A DNA stretch of 39,988 bases, taken from the NCBI GenBank assembly GCA_913063255.1, contig CAJXYJ010000009.1, positions 1-39,988 of the forward strand, written 5' to 3'. The notes below the pieces were generated by a model that was given only the letters and a program-made list of their open reading frames with translations, had not been told where the DNA came from and made no database searches. Below are positions 26,720 to 34,968 of this stretch, piece by piece (the stretch's first letter is position 1; each line of letters starts with the position of its first letter). Position numbers and translations under genes: made by a program. The DNA is from an uncultured Flavobacteriales bacterium. Its GTDB lineage: Bacteria > Bacteroidota > Bacteroidia > Flavobacteriales > Flavobacteriaceae.

Positions 26720-27796
26720 CTAATCATTACTTATTACTTCACGGGAGTAACTTTGTTCTTTATGGCAACCTGTAGCGCAGGTACCTCCATTGTCATTGGG
26801 GATATAATTTAAAGGCATATCCCATCTTCCGAATTTTACAGTGGTTGCAATTAATTTGGTGTTATTGGCAGCATGAATATCATGGCAGGTAGTACAGTTT
26901 CTCCCTTTATCTTTGTTAATATGAAGAAAATGTAAATTTCGATCTCCTTCTCTAAACTCGGTACCCACAGCGGTGGTTTCTAAATTCAATAGATCGGTGT
27001 CATGGCAACCAAAACATAAGGAGAAATTTTCCTCTATTCCCTTTACATAGGTTCCTATGGTAAATTCATCTTTTAATAATAAGTCTCTTTCAGAATAATG
27101 TGGGTTATGACAAGAGGTACAACGTTTTTTAAGGGCTTTGTGTAAATGGCTGCTTTCATTTAAATGTTTTTCAATATTTGCGATTAGATTACCATCTTCT
27201 TTTTTAATGATCTTATTATGACAATTAAGGCATAATTGTTTGCTCTTATCTGCCAATAATCTTTTTTGGGTAGAGGCGTGGGGGGTATGACAAAGCAAAC
27301 AGGCATCTCCTTCAAAAGAAGCTTTATGTACTGTTTTTGCAGTGGCTTTTTTATCCTCGTATTCACTATGACAGAAGAAGCATAAATCGGGAGCTGGTGT
27401 AAAGACCAAATGGGAATCATTAGAACTATGTACCTCATGGCATTCTGTACATTCTCCATTTTTTACGGGCTTATGAACATACTTTAAATTATGTTCTTCT
27501 TCTACTTCGACATGGCAGGAATAACATAAGGCGGCACCTTCTGCAAAAAGGGTAAACCCTGCCACATCTTCTAAGGGATGCTCCTGCCCGTTAGTTTCAT
27601 GGCAGGCGGTACAATCTGTAGCGGTTGGCCCATGTAAAATATCTTTTTTTACCGTGCGTTTATGGCATTCTGTAGTACAGTTGTTGGTCACCGCATTTTG
27701 CGAGATTAAAGACCAACTAAAAAGACAAATTAGTATACTTAAAGAAATGATAGGTGGTCTTACCCGTCGTGTGATTTTTGTGTTGGTCTGTTTCAT
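26720..27796 (-). CDS. 11-haem periplasmic-type cytochrome c
   Basis: 358 aa. Basic N terminus and hydrophobic signal (about residues 17-33, ending LISQN). Haem motifs in order: CTTECH (CX3CH), CTACH, CYSCH, CTECH, CFFCH, CLLCH, CLNCH, CTSCH, CFGCH, CTTCH, CATGCH (CX3CH): nine CXXCH and two CX3CH, one at each end. Many scattered histidines ('HGPTATDC', 'VHKPVKNGEC', 'HLHK') fit bis-His ligation as in doubled-CXXCH proteins. It is the last gene of the operon, 21 bp after the outer-membrane barrel gene. By analogy with porin-cytochrome systems it may be the periplasmic half of a trans-outer-membrane wire; it has no lipobox, unlike the 9-haem partner. Confidence 0.92.
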   Translation of the reverse strand: MKQTNTKITRRVRPPIISLSILICLFSWSLISQNAVTNNCTTECHKRTVKKDILHGPTATDCTACHETNGQEHPLEDVAGFTLFAEGAALCYSCHVEVEEEHNLKYVHKPVKNGECTECHEVHSSNDSHLVFTPAPDLCFFCHSEYEDKKATAKTVHKASFEGDACLLCHTPHASTQKRLLADKSKQLCLNCHNKIIKKEDGNLIANIEKHLNESSHLHKALKKRCTSCHNPHYSERDLLLKDEFTIGTYVKGIEENFSLCFGCHDTDLLNLETTAVGTEFREGDRNLHFLHINKDKGRNCTTCHDIHAANNTKLIATTVKFGRWDMPLNYIPNDNGGTCATGCHKEQSYSREVISND

Positions 27797-27817
27797 AATT
27801 TATAGTTTTAATTAATA

Positions 27818-29785
27818 TTAAAATTTTCTTTTTAAGGTTAGGTCTATTCCAAAAAATTTAGAATTTCTATCGTATTCATTTTTCTCGTCGGCTCTAATAG
27901 TTAAGTTGATATAAATTTTATTGTATTTTGTTCTAAAATCAAGACTTCCAGTAATCGCATCTCTGTTAACTTCATCATAATTAATCTTTCTGCCATAAAC
28001 ATGAAGCCTTAATTGAGTGTTCTGGCTTATGATATAATTTAAATTACCATTTATAAATTCATGATCTTCTTTTCTCCCATCTATACCTATCGTTTTATAT
28101 TTGGAGGCATTATACCCAATTCGAAAATTTAATTTTCTACCAATTTTTCCGTTTATATTTAAATTGTAATTTAGTAATTCATAGGGTAGAATATCACTTT
28201 TAAAATCATCAAAACTAAATCCCCCACTAAATAACCATAACTGTACCCCAACACCATAATAGTTTCTTGTATAATTATCCAAACTTAAAAAACTCAATTC
28301 TTCTTGATCTTTATAAGTTTTGTTAGATATCTGATAAAAGAGATTTAATCTATTTTTAAATAAAGAAAGATTAATAGTACTACTTAAAAGAGTTCCATTT
28401 ATAGTATAGTTTGAGGGTTGAAAATAAGTGTAATCAATTAATACTATGGAATTATTTGGTATAAGACCTCCAATAATTCTTCTTACTTCAACAAAACTTC
28501 CTACTTGTAATAATTCATAGTCAAAATTTTCTTGATAGAGTATAGTCTCTGTTTCGTCCTTAACTACAATCGTTGAAATATCCACCTCATGTTTTTCAAT
28601 AATTAATAATTGACCATCAGAAAGTAAAAAAGGGTCATTATATATATTAATATATTCGTCTGTTCCTTTTCTTTTTGTAAATTGTTTTTCGGCAAAAGTG
28701 TTGATCATAATTTTACTTTCTAGGGGTAATTTTTTTTTGTAATCAACTCCTATTTTAGCAAATAAATTGGACTCAGAACTTATGTTAAAAGTTTGGTGAT
28801 TATACCTTATAGATGCGTTAGAAAATAAGCTATTATACAGTTGGTGCGAGACTGTACCTAAAATACTATTATTTCTATTTTCATTACCGTTAGCATCAAC
28901 TTGTCGAAAAAATTGATTAACCCTCCAAGTTAGTGGTTTTACAGGATCGGAGTTAAGGGTATTGATTATTGAAAAATTATTTCTATTCGAATTAAAAGTG
29001 TTAAAGTTATTATAGTTAACACTAGATAAAAGAGTATTGCTTTTAAAATTGTATTTATTAGTAATTAAGAAATCTGTTTGAGAAAATTCATACCTATAGT
29101 TACTGCCATCATTTCCAGGAGTATTCGTTTTTGTAATATTATCAGATTTTAAAAATTTCATAAAAACCTTATTCTTGGAAGCTCCATAATATTGACTCGT
29201 AATTACATCTAGTTTATTCTCAATTCTATTTTCTATTCGCTGCGATTCAATTTCGGTAATGGTTACATCATAATTATTGTAAGTAATGTTTATGGGGAAA
29301 ATTTTAAATTTTAAATCTAATATTGCCCCTAAATTTTTATCTTCATTTTTAACATTGGTAAAATTTTCTCTATTCACATAGCTTTCATTCATTGAAAAAT
29401 AACTTGATAATGTGTAATTTGCTTTTTTAAAAAATGTTGTTTTTACTTTGAGAAAATTAGAAGTATTGCTTATAGAATATTCTGGACTTACCAATTGTTG
29501 AACTTTCTTTATATTAGGTTCATAACCTAAAGATAAATCTATGCTTAACAAATTGGGATGATATACATAAGATTTTGTAAACAGTGAAATACCACCAAAA
29601 ACCCCCGTTGTATTAGTTTTTTTTGAAGTGTTATTAATTAAGTATTCCACTTCATTATAAGTACCTGTAACCCTTAAATTTCCACTAAAATTGGTTAATT
29701 TCCACCAAGTCGGTTCAAAATTATTATTCTGAGAATAGACAAAACCTATAAAAAAGTAACACAATATGAAGCTATACTTTTTCAT
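27818..29785 (-). CDS. Outer-membrane beta-barrel, candidate porin of a porin-cytochrome conduit
   Basis: 655 aa with a signal peptide ending VYSQ. The rest is repeated amphipathic strands with many aromatic and Asn residues and ends 'IDLTLKRKF' with a terminal Phe, the outer-membrane barrel signature. An N-terminal segment ('WWKLTNFSGNLRVTGTYNE') recalls barrels that sit beside multihaem genes. It is sandwiched between a 9-haem lipoprotein gene (2-bp gap) and an 11-haem gene (21-bp gap), the arrangement of MtrCAB- or Geobacter OmaB-OmbB-OmcB-type conduits. Sequence similarity to MtrB is not evident by eye, so the role rests on context and architecture. Confidence 0.82.
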   Translation of the reverse strand: MKKYSFILCYFFIGFVYSQNNNFEPTWWKLTNFSGNLRVTGTYNEVEYLINNTSKKTNTTGVFGGISLFTKSYVYHPNLLSIDLSLGYEPNIKKVQQLVSPEYSISNTSNFLKVKTTFFKKANYTLSSYFSMNESYVNRENFTNVKNEDKNLGAILDLKFKIFPINITYNNYDVTITEIESQRIENRIENKLDVITSQYYGASKNKVFMKFLKSDNITKTNTPGNDGSNYRYEFSQTDFLITNKYNFKSNTLLSSVNYNNFNTFNSNRNNFSIINTLNSDPVKPLTWRVNQFFRQVDANGNENRNNSILGTVSHQLYNSLFSNASIRYNHQTFNISSESNLFAKIGVDYKKKLPLESKIMINTFAEKQFTKRKGTDEYINIYNDPFLLSDGQLLIIEKHEVDISTIVVKDETETILYQENFDYELLQVGSFVEVRRIIGGLIPNNSIVLIDYTYFQPSNYTINGTLLSSTINLSLFKNRLNLFYQISNKTYKDQEELSFLSLDNYTRNYYGVGVQLWLFSGGFSFDDFKSDILPYELLNYNLNINGKIGRKLNFRIGYNASKYKTIGIDGRKEDHEFINGNLNYIISQNTQLRLHVYGRKINYDEVNRDAITGSLDFRTKYNKIYINLTIRADEKNEYDRNSKFFGIDLTLKRKF

Positions 29786-29787
29786 CC

Positions 29788-30606
29788 CTAATTAAGTGAT
29801 TTAATTAATAAATACTTATTTAGGCTCGCATGAGAACTATGACAGTCTTTACAGCTCTTAGAGGAATCTTTATGGTCTAGGTTATCTGTGCTTTGAAAAT
29901 CTTGCCTACTATGACAATTTAAACATAGGTCATTACCTTCTTTGACCAATAATTTTGTTTTGTTTGAGTTATGGTTGTCATGACAGAGATTACAATTTCC
30001 AGCACCCACAGGGCCGTGGATATAATTCATCTCATTTCTAAAGTCCTCATGGCAATTAAAACAGGTGTTTGTTTTAATTAAATTTTTGCTATTTGACCCA
30101 TGAGGGTTATGGCATTGTGTACAATCTTCAGAACTAAGGACATTATGAATGTTCTCTTCATAATCAAATTTATTTTCATGACAATTCAAACAAAGGTCAT
30201 TCCCTTGTTTTATAAGCAAATATTCATTCTTCGACTTATGTGCACTGTGACATTGTGTGCAATTTCCTGAGCTGAATGGACCATGTGAATTAGAATAATT
30301 TTGTTCTACATTTTCATGGCACTTATAACATAAATTGGGCATCTCCATCTTGAGTTTTCCCATACTGTTTTTATCATGACATTCATTACATTTTTTTTCT
30401 TCAAAAGGTTTATGTATACTATTTTTAGGTTGATTAGATTTTAATACTATTCCATTTAAATTAGTTGAATCTGCAGAAAAAACGGTGTACGTTTCGGGAT
30501 CAGGTACTCCATCAAAAAAAACAGTTCTCCATTGGTGTGTACAACTATAAAAAACCATTAATAAAATTAATGTCAGAAAGAAATATGGTGAAAATCGTTT
30601 AAACAA
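29788..30606 (-). CDS. 9-haem cytochrome c lipoprotein
   Basis: 272 aa. The frame has no usable ATG before the signal, so the TTG at 30606 is the likely start. Lipobox VFYSC (Cys22). Nine CXXCH motifs (CNECH, CYKCH, CTQCH, CLNCH, CTQCH, CFNCH, CNLCH, CLNCH, CKDCH), arranged in repeating pairs: 'H.(P/V)...GNC..CH..H.S....L....NDLC.NCH', a doubled-CXXCH pattern with bis-His ligands. Expected position: lipid-anchored at the outer membrane, exchanging electrons through the adjacent barrel. It is separated by 2 bp from the barrel gene and 61 bp from the NHL gene. All motifs are canonical here. Confidence 0.92.
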   Translation of the reverse strand: MFKRFSPYFFLTLILLMVFYSCTHQWRTVFFDGVPDPETYTVFSADSTNLNGIVLKSNQPKNSIHKPFEEKKCNECHDKNSMGKLKMEMPNLCYKCHENVEQNYSNSHGPFSSGNCTQCHSAHKSKNEYLLIKQGNDLCLNCHENKFDYEENIHNVLSSEDCTQCHNPHGSNSKNLIKTNTCFNCHEDFRNEMNYIHGPVGAGNCNLCHDNHNSNKTKLLVKEGNDLCLNCHSRQDFQSTDNLDHKDSSKSCKDCHSSHASLNKYLLIKSLN

Positions 30607-30667
30607 TTCTTTGTTTTTTTGATCAGCTCATTACAAGATTTAATCATTATTAAAATAGAATTATCAT

Positions 30668-31729
30668 TTATTTATGTTCAACCCTACCATAAACATTTAC
30701 TTTATGATTTCCGAATTGGTTAATTTGAAATATTAAATACTTTAAATCAAATTTATCTAGGTCAACATATTTTTTAAATAGTTCAGTATCATAGCTAATA
30801 CTAATCCCTGTTGGCAAATACATTCCCCCAGAGGTATTGGTAGGGCCTCCAAAATACATCAGCAATTGGTTTTTGTCATTAAACATCTGAACATTCTGAA
30901 AACTCCCGTCAACGACATATAGATTATCTTCTTTATCTACAGCATTTCCTTTGGGTCTAACAAATTGTCCATATGCCTTTCCAAAGGATCCCACCTTAGA
31001 GATAAAATCCCCTTTAATAGAGAATTTTTTTATCCCACCGTCTCCAACATCGGTAACATAAATATATTTTTTAGAAGCAGAAATGTTAGAGGGTTTGTAT
31101 AACCAATCCTCATTTCCTTCTACGGTATCTGGGAAACTAAATAATAGTTCATTTGTTTTTTTATCGAATACTTTTACCGTATGGCTCACGATATCTGTTA
31201 CCCAAATTTTGTTATTTATAATGGCTATATCTGTTGGAGATTTGAGTTCTCCTTTCCCAAAACTAGATATGAAATTGAAATCTTTATCGTAGACCAATAT
31301 TTTTTGTAGTGATATATCCACAATATAAATAGTTCCTAATTCATCAATACTTATATTAAGAGGGACATCCAGCTTTCCAGGACCTCTTGGAACTATTTGA
31401 TTGAATTTATTTGATTTCAAATCAATTTCTACAATTCCCCCAATTCCAAGATCACAAACAAAAATTTTACCCTCAAAATAATCTACGCCATAAGGTTTTT
31501 TTATTTTTACTTGGTCTACTTCCCCAATAATACTTTTATTAAATGCAGATTGTTTTGCTTCAATATCTGTAGAGGAATTAAATGTTGCTAAAAATTGAAT
31601 TTTAGCCGAATCTTCTATTTCGGGATAATAGACTTTTTGTACATTACTTTGGATTATCTTGGGGGAACAGGAGTAAAATATCATCGGTGTTATTAGCAGT
31701 ACTGCCAGTAATTTTATTAAAGTATTCAT
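30668..31729 (-). CDS. NHL-repeat beta-propeller lipoprotein
   Basis: 353 aa. Lipobox IFYSC (Cys21). About six NHL/six-bladed-propeller repeats: 'IKKPYGVDYFEGKIFVCDLG', 'LDVPLNISIDELGTIYIVD', 'LKSPTDIAIINNKIWVTD', 'FVRPKGNAVDKEDNLYVVD', 'MYLPTGISI'. No haem motif. It is the first gene of the conduit operon, downstream of a dyad-type promoter. Such propellers bind proteins or ligands; repeated association with multihaem genes here suggests a scaffold or assembly role in cytochrome structures (inference). Confidence 0.88.
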   Translation of the reverse strand: MNTLIKLLAVLLITPMIFYSCSPKIIQSNVQKVYYPEIEDSAKIQFLATFNSSTDIEAKQSAFNKSIIGEVDQVKIKKPYGVDYFEGKIFVCDLGIGGIVEIDLKSNKFNQIVPRGPGKLDVPLNISIDELGTIYIVDISLQKILVYDKDFNFISSFGKGELKSPTDIAIINNKIWVTDIVSHTVKVFDKKTNELLFSFPDTVEGNEDWLYKPSNISASKKYIYVTDVGDGGIKKFSIKGDFISKVGSFGKAYGQFVRPKGNAVDKEDNLYVVDGSFQNVQMFNDKNQLLMYFGGPTNTSGGMYLPTGISISYDTELFKKYVDLDKFDLKYLIFQINQFGNHKVNVYGRVEHK

Positions 31730-31767
31730 AGTATAAATTTAAATTTATTTTCTTTAAAATGTCACTG

Positions 31768-31810
31768 TAAAATTAAGCCTAACATAACTTTTATACTATG
31801 ATAATCATCA
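31768..31810 (-). promoter_or_regulatory. CRP/FNR-like dyad and -7 box for the conduit operon
   Basis: Dyad TGATAATCATCA at 31799-31810 (centre 31804.5). On the - strand TAATTTTA (plus-strand 31768-31775) begins 29.5 bp from the centre; it matches TAnnTTTG except for the last base. It lies 39 bp before the NHL gene start. Confidence 0.6.
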
Positions 31811-31830
31811 TAATGCGATGTTTATGAAAC

Positions 31831-31864
31831 AAAAAAAAAGGCGATTATAAATCGCCTTTTTTTT
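31831..31864. terminator. Strong bidirectional terminator behind the tetrahaem gene
   Basis: GGCGATT (31840-31846) / AATCGCC (31850-31856) extended by A9 and T8 runs. It ends the tetrahaem transcript 18 bp after its stop codon, so that gene is monocistronic. Confidence 0.9.
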
Positions 31865-31881
31865 GCTTAATTTTATTAAAA

Positions 31882-32535
31882 TTATTTGGCATGGCATACT
31901 AAACACATTTGACTTCCTGCATTATCCATTGCATAAAGACCAGTTCCGGCTACACCACCTGGGCCGTTATTATGAACATCATGACAAGAAGAACATTCTA
32001 CAGTACCTTGAGCACTCAATAATGCTGCTGCTGCTACTGCTGTGTTTAAACCTCCATCAGCTGATATCAATTCATCTGTATAATCAATAGAAATTGGATG
32101 ATCATCAGTACCACCATTTTTAATAAAGTCTCCCAGTATTACTGTGCCAGTATCAGTACCTGAATTATCTAATGGGGTTACACCATCATGGCAAGTTAAA
32201 CATAAAAGAGAAACACCTGTTGGGTCACCTGGTACATAAGCAGTTCCAGTTCCACCTGAACCTGTACCATCATCATCCGCATTAAATGTATCTGAAGAAT
32301 AAGACGTCCAAGTAGCACCAGTGTTAAATACTGTTACTCTATCCCACAGTGGTGCTGTAGAAATAACAGTTGCGTTGTGAGGAGTATGACAAGCATTACA
32401 AATTTCTCCACTAGATTCATTGTTCCAAGACAATGCTGAAAAGTCATGAGAAGAACCTGTAATTACCCCTTGAGCAAATACAACTACTGTAAATAAACTT
32501 AATGTTAATGTTAGAATTAGATTTTTTGTTTTCAT
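31882..32535 (-). CDS. Secreted tetrahaem cytochrome c, nanowire-subunit candidate
   Basis: 217 aa with a Sec signal peptide ending VFAQ. Four CXXCH motifs: CNACH, CLTCH, CSSCH and CLVCH (the last three residues before the end). Other landmarks are 'SSHDFS' near the mature N terminus, 'PLWDRV', 'CHDGVTPL', 'DDHPISI.Y' and 'CHDVHNN'. The 12-haem protein at 33274 has the same four-haem module at its N terminus ('SKHNLS', 'PMWNR', 'CHDGTVAL', 'DDHPISFIY', 'CHDSHKN'). The size, the four haems and the lack of a membrane anchor recall Geobacter OmcE, a filament-forming tetrahaem cytochrome, but identity is untested. Own promoter with a perfect dyad/-7 pair and a strong terminator suggest high, separate expression. 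Confidence 0.88.
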   Translation of the reverse strand: MKTKNLILTLTLSLFTVVVFAQGVITGSSHDFSALSWNNESSGEICNACHTPHNATVISTAPLWDRVTVFNTGATWTSYSSDTFNADDDGTGSGGTGTAYVPGDPTGVSLLCLTCHDGVTPLDNSGTDTGTVILGDFIKNGGTDDHPISIDYTDELISADGGLNTAVAAAALLSAQGTVECSSCHDVHNNGPGGVAGTGLYAMDNAGSQMCLVCHAK

Positions 32536-32616
32536 TAGATTCGAATTTAAATTAATATATATAGTTTTAATGATTCTCTAACCTATTAGTTATTAACAGG
32601 TTGTAATTAATAGTAT

Positions 32617-32659
32617 CAAAGTTAAGAGCGGAATAGCTATAGAAATATGATAAATATCA
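32617..32659 (-). promoter_or_regulatory. CRP/FNR-like dyad and -7 box for the tetrahaem gene
   Basis: Dyad TGATAAATATCA at 32648-32659 (centre 32653.5) and a perfect -7 box TAACTTTG on the - strand (plus-strand 32617-32624), starting 29.5 bp from the centre. The predicted leader is about 75-80 nt. The remaining DNA at 32660-32966 is AT-rich and I see no gene or clear structure in it. Confidence 0.78.
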
Positions 32660-32966
32660 GGATTATGTAACATTTGTTACAAAGCGGTGTTTTTTCTTGT
32701 TAATTTAATGCAAGACTGCTAAGCATCTATTTTATAGTTGTTTTCAGGCGTCCTTTTTTAAACTTCTGGCGATACTTTTTAAATAGAATACTTTTTGGGT
32801 TTTATTGTAGTTTTAAAGTACTGGTAAATAGGCCGATACACTATTTAGTGTAATTCTAAATAAGCTTGTTTTTTTACTATTTAGGTTGTTTTATAGATAT
32901 ATTTTGAGAATAATGGAATATAATACAGTTTGTATTTTATTATATGTAATATTATGGGCTTGTAAT

Positions 32967-33271
32967 GTCATTACGAGGCGCGCAGCAACGTGGTAATCTT
33001 TTAATGTGATATTTCTATTCATGAGATTGCTTCGTTTCACTCGCAATGACGGGTTGCGTCGTGTCATTACGAGGAGCGTAGCGACGTGGTAATCTTCCAA
33101 TTTAGTGTTTCTATTCATGAGATTGCTTCGTCATTGCATTCCTCGCAAAGACGGTAAATGAGGGACAGTTTGTTTCTTGTTTGTCATTACGAGGAGCCTA
33201 GCGACGTGGTAATCTCATTCTCTGTAAGAGATTGCTTCGTACCTCGCAATGACAGTTTGTTTCGCAATGAC
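32967..33271. repeat. REPIN-like palindromic repeat cluster C
   Basis: Units at 32967-33050, 33063-33152 and 33183-33253 (GTCATTACGAGG.GCGCAGC.ACGTGG...GAGATTGCTTCGT...CTCGCAATGAC) plus a fragment at 33262-33271. Same family as clusters A and B. It lies just after the stop of the 12-haem gene (33274) and may also act as its transcript end. Confidence 0.88.
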
Positions 33272-33273
33272 GG

Positions 33274-34968
33274 TTAATAATCAGACCCATCAGCCTTATG
33301 GGTATAATTCACCACTCCCTGAGGATCATGACAGGTCATAAAACATTTTTTTTGATCCAGATCAATCATTCTACCGTTGATGGGATTGGGTTGGATTACA
33401 TTTTGGTCGAAGTTGATCCCATAGGCATTTTCACTAGAGTTGCCACCTTCATAACCATGGGGGTCATGACAGGCATTACAACCGATGGTTTCCATAAAAT
33501 GCCCATTGCTTATCTCTGTATGAATATTAGTAACCACATTTACATCGTGACATTCAAAACATAGTTTAAAACTACTTTGAATTAAAGAGGGCCAACTTTT
33601 ACCTAATTGAGGAGTTTTATCCATATTATAATTGGCTTTTAAAATACGGGGATAGTTTGAGCCATGTGGACCAGCTGGTCCAATTTCGTCATTATTAGCA
33701 TGACAAGAGGAACAATAGATAGTGCTAGTAGCACTGTATGGATTCAATAAACCTCTTGGATTTGGGTTTTTGCCCTCTTGGATTACAGGATGCATAGAAA
33801 CATTGTTAGGGTCAAAATCCAATCTAGTATTGGTCGAACCTAAATATCTCAAGGTGTAATCTGATGTCATAGCATCATCCCCATGGCATCGAAAGCAGAT
33901 TTCATATTCAAATAATGCGGAGTTAATTTCTACACCAGTTTCATCAATACCTTTAACATTAAAATTGGAACCTTTTACAAATGGAGCTACCGCTTCATTA
34001 CTATTAGACGAATGCGCATTATGGCAATCTACACATTCCACATGTTTTGTTTTATTGATATCCGATTCAACAGGGTCATGGATTCCTGTATAGCCATATA
34101 CATTATGCCGATAGGGTTTAGATAATTCTGCTAATATGTCTTTTTCAGCAGTATTTCCATTGTGGCAGTCTAAGCAATTGTCTTCCTCTGCTACTCTTTT
34201 TAACAAGCGTTCATTTCCTGCTGCGTTATGGATGTCATGACAATTAGAACATCCATTTTGAGCAACAGTATTATAAGGATTCTCGATATGAGACCAGGGA
34301 TTAAGATTATTTCCATTCCAAGTTTTTGAAGCTATATTATGGCTGCTATTGCCCCAATATTCAGTATCGTGACAAGAAAAACATAGGTCAGAGAATTCAT
34401 TGGTTTTTTTTAAAAAATTTCCTTCCAGATTTTTATGAGAATCATGACAGGAGGTACATTGTAATTTGTTGTTTTGATCTAAAACATGAGGAGATAATGT
34501 GGAAGGATCTTTTAGATCGCCGTCTTCTATAGCTAAACTAGAATCATATATAAATGAAATGGGATGATCATCAGACAGGTCGGTGCCTAAGTTACTGCGC
34601 TTGGTCATTGTACTTGAAAAAGAGATACTATTTGGATTTTTAAAGGTATTCCCTAAGGCTACGGTGCCATCATGGCAAGACAAGCATAAAATGGAAGTAC
34701 CATCGGGTTGTCCCGGTTTGGCATCTAAAGTAGAACTATCATATAAGGTATAAACAGCACCAGATTGTTTCCGGTTCCACATCGGTCCTTTGGGGTTGCT
34801 AGTATGGTTGGTATGGCAAAAAATACAAATTCTGTCATCGTCCATGGTTTTTACAGTGCCCTTACCAGAAGCGGATAAATTATGCTTGGATTGGGATATA
34901 GATTGTGCTAGTACCTTATTATTAGGTATTAGAAAAAGTAAGACGATAAAATATAGTAACTTTTTCAT
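33274..34968 (-). CDS. 12-haem secreted cytochrome c
   Basis: 564 aa with a signal peptide ending KVLAQ. Motifs in order: CIFCH, CLSCH, CTSCH, CFSCH, CSNCH, CLDCH, CVDCH, CFRCH, CSSCH, CFECH, CNACH and CFMTCH: eleven CXXCH and a terminal CX3CH. The first four haems form the same module as the stand-alone tetrahaem protein; the remainder looks like a longer doubled-CXXCH array. No lipobox or sorting domain is seen. Its start overlaps the end of the NHL gene by four bases (ATGA), so the two products are translationally coupled. Probable role: periplasmic or extracellular electron transfer protein. Confidence 0.92.
   Translation of the reverse strand: MKKLLYFIVLLFLIPNNKVLAQSISQSKHNLSASGKGTVKTMDDDRICIFCHTNHTSNPKGPMWNRKQSGAVYTLYDSSTLDAKPGQPDGTSILCLSCHDGTVALGNTFKNPNSISFSSTMTKRSNLGTDLSDDHPISFIYDSSLAIEDGDLKDPSTLSPHVLDQNNKLQCTSCHDSHKNLEGNFLKKTNEFSDLCFSCHDTEYWGNSSHNIASKTWNGNNLNPWSHIENPYNTVAQNGCSNCHDIHNAAGNERLLKRVAEEDNCLDCHNGNTAEKDILAELSKPYRHNVYGYTGIHDPVESDINKTKHVECVDCHNAHSSNSNEAVAPFVKGSNFNVKGIDETGVEINSALFEYEICFRCHGDDAMTSDYTLRYLGSTNTRLDFDPNNVSMHPVIQEGKNPNPRGLLNPYSATSTIYCSSCHANNDEIGPAGPHGSNYPRILKANYNMDKTPQLGKSWPSLIQSSFKLCFECHDVNVVTNIHTEISNGHFMETIGCNACHDPHGYEGGNSSENAYGINFDQNVIQPNPINGRMIDLDQKKCFMTCHDPQGVVNYTHKADGSDY

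Noticed and set aside
24147-31729. A nitrite-reductase (Nrf) operon, suggested by NrfC-, NrfD-, NrfI- and NrfJ-like parts
   Set aside because: No NrfA-like pentahaem enzyme with a CXXCK motif is present in the window.
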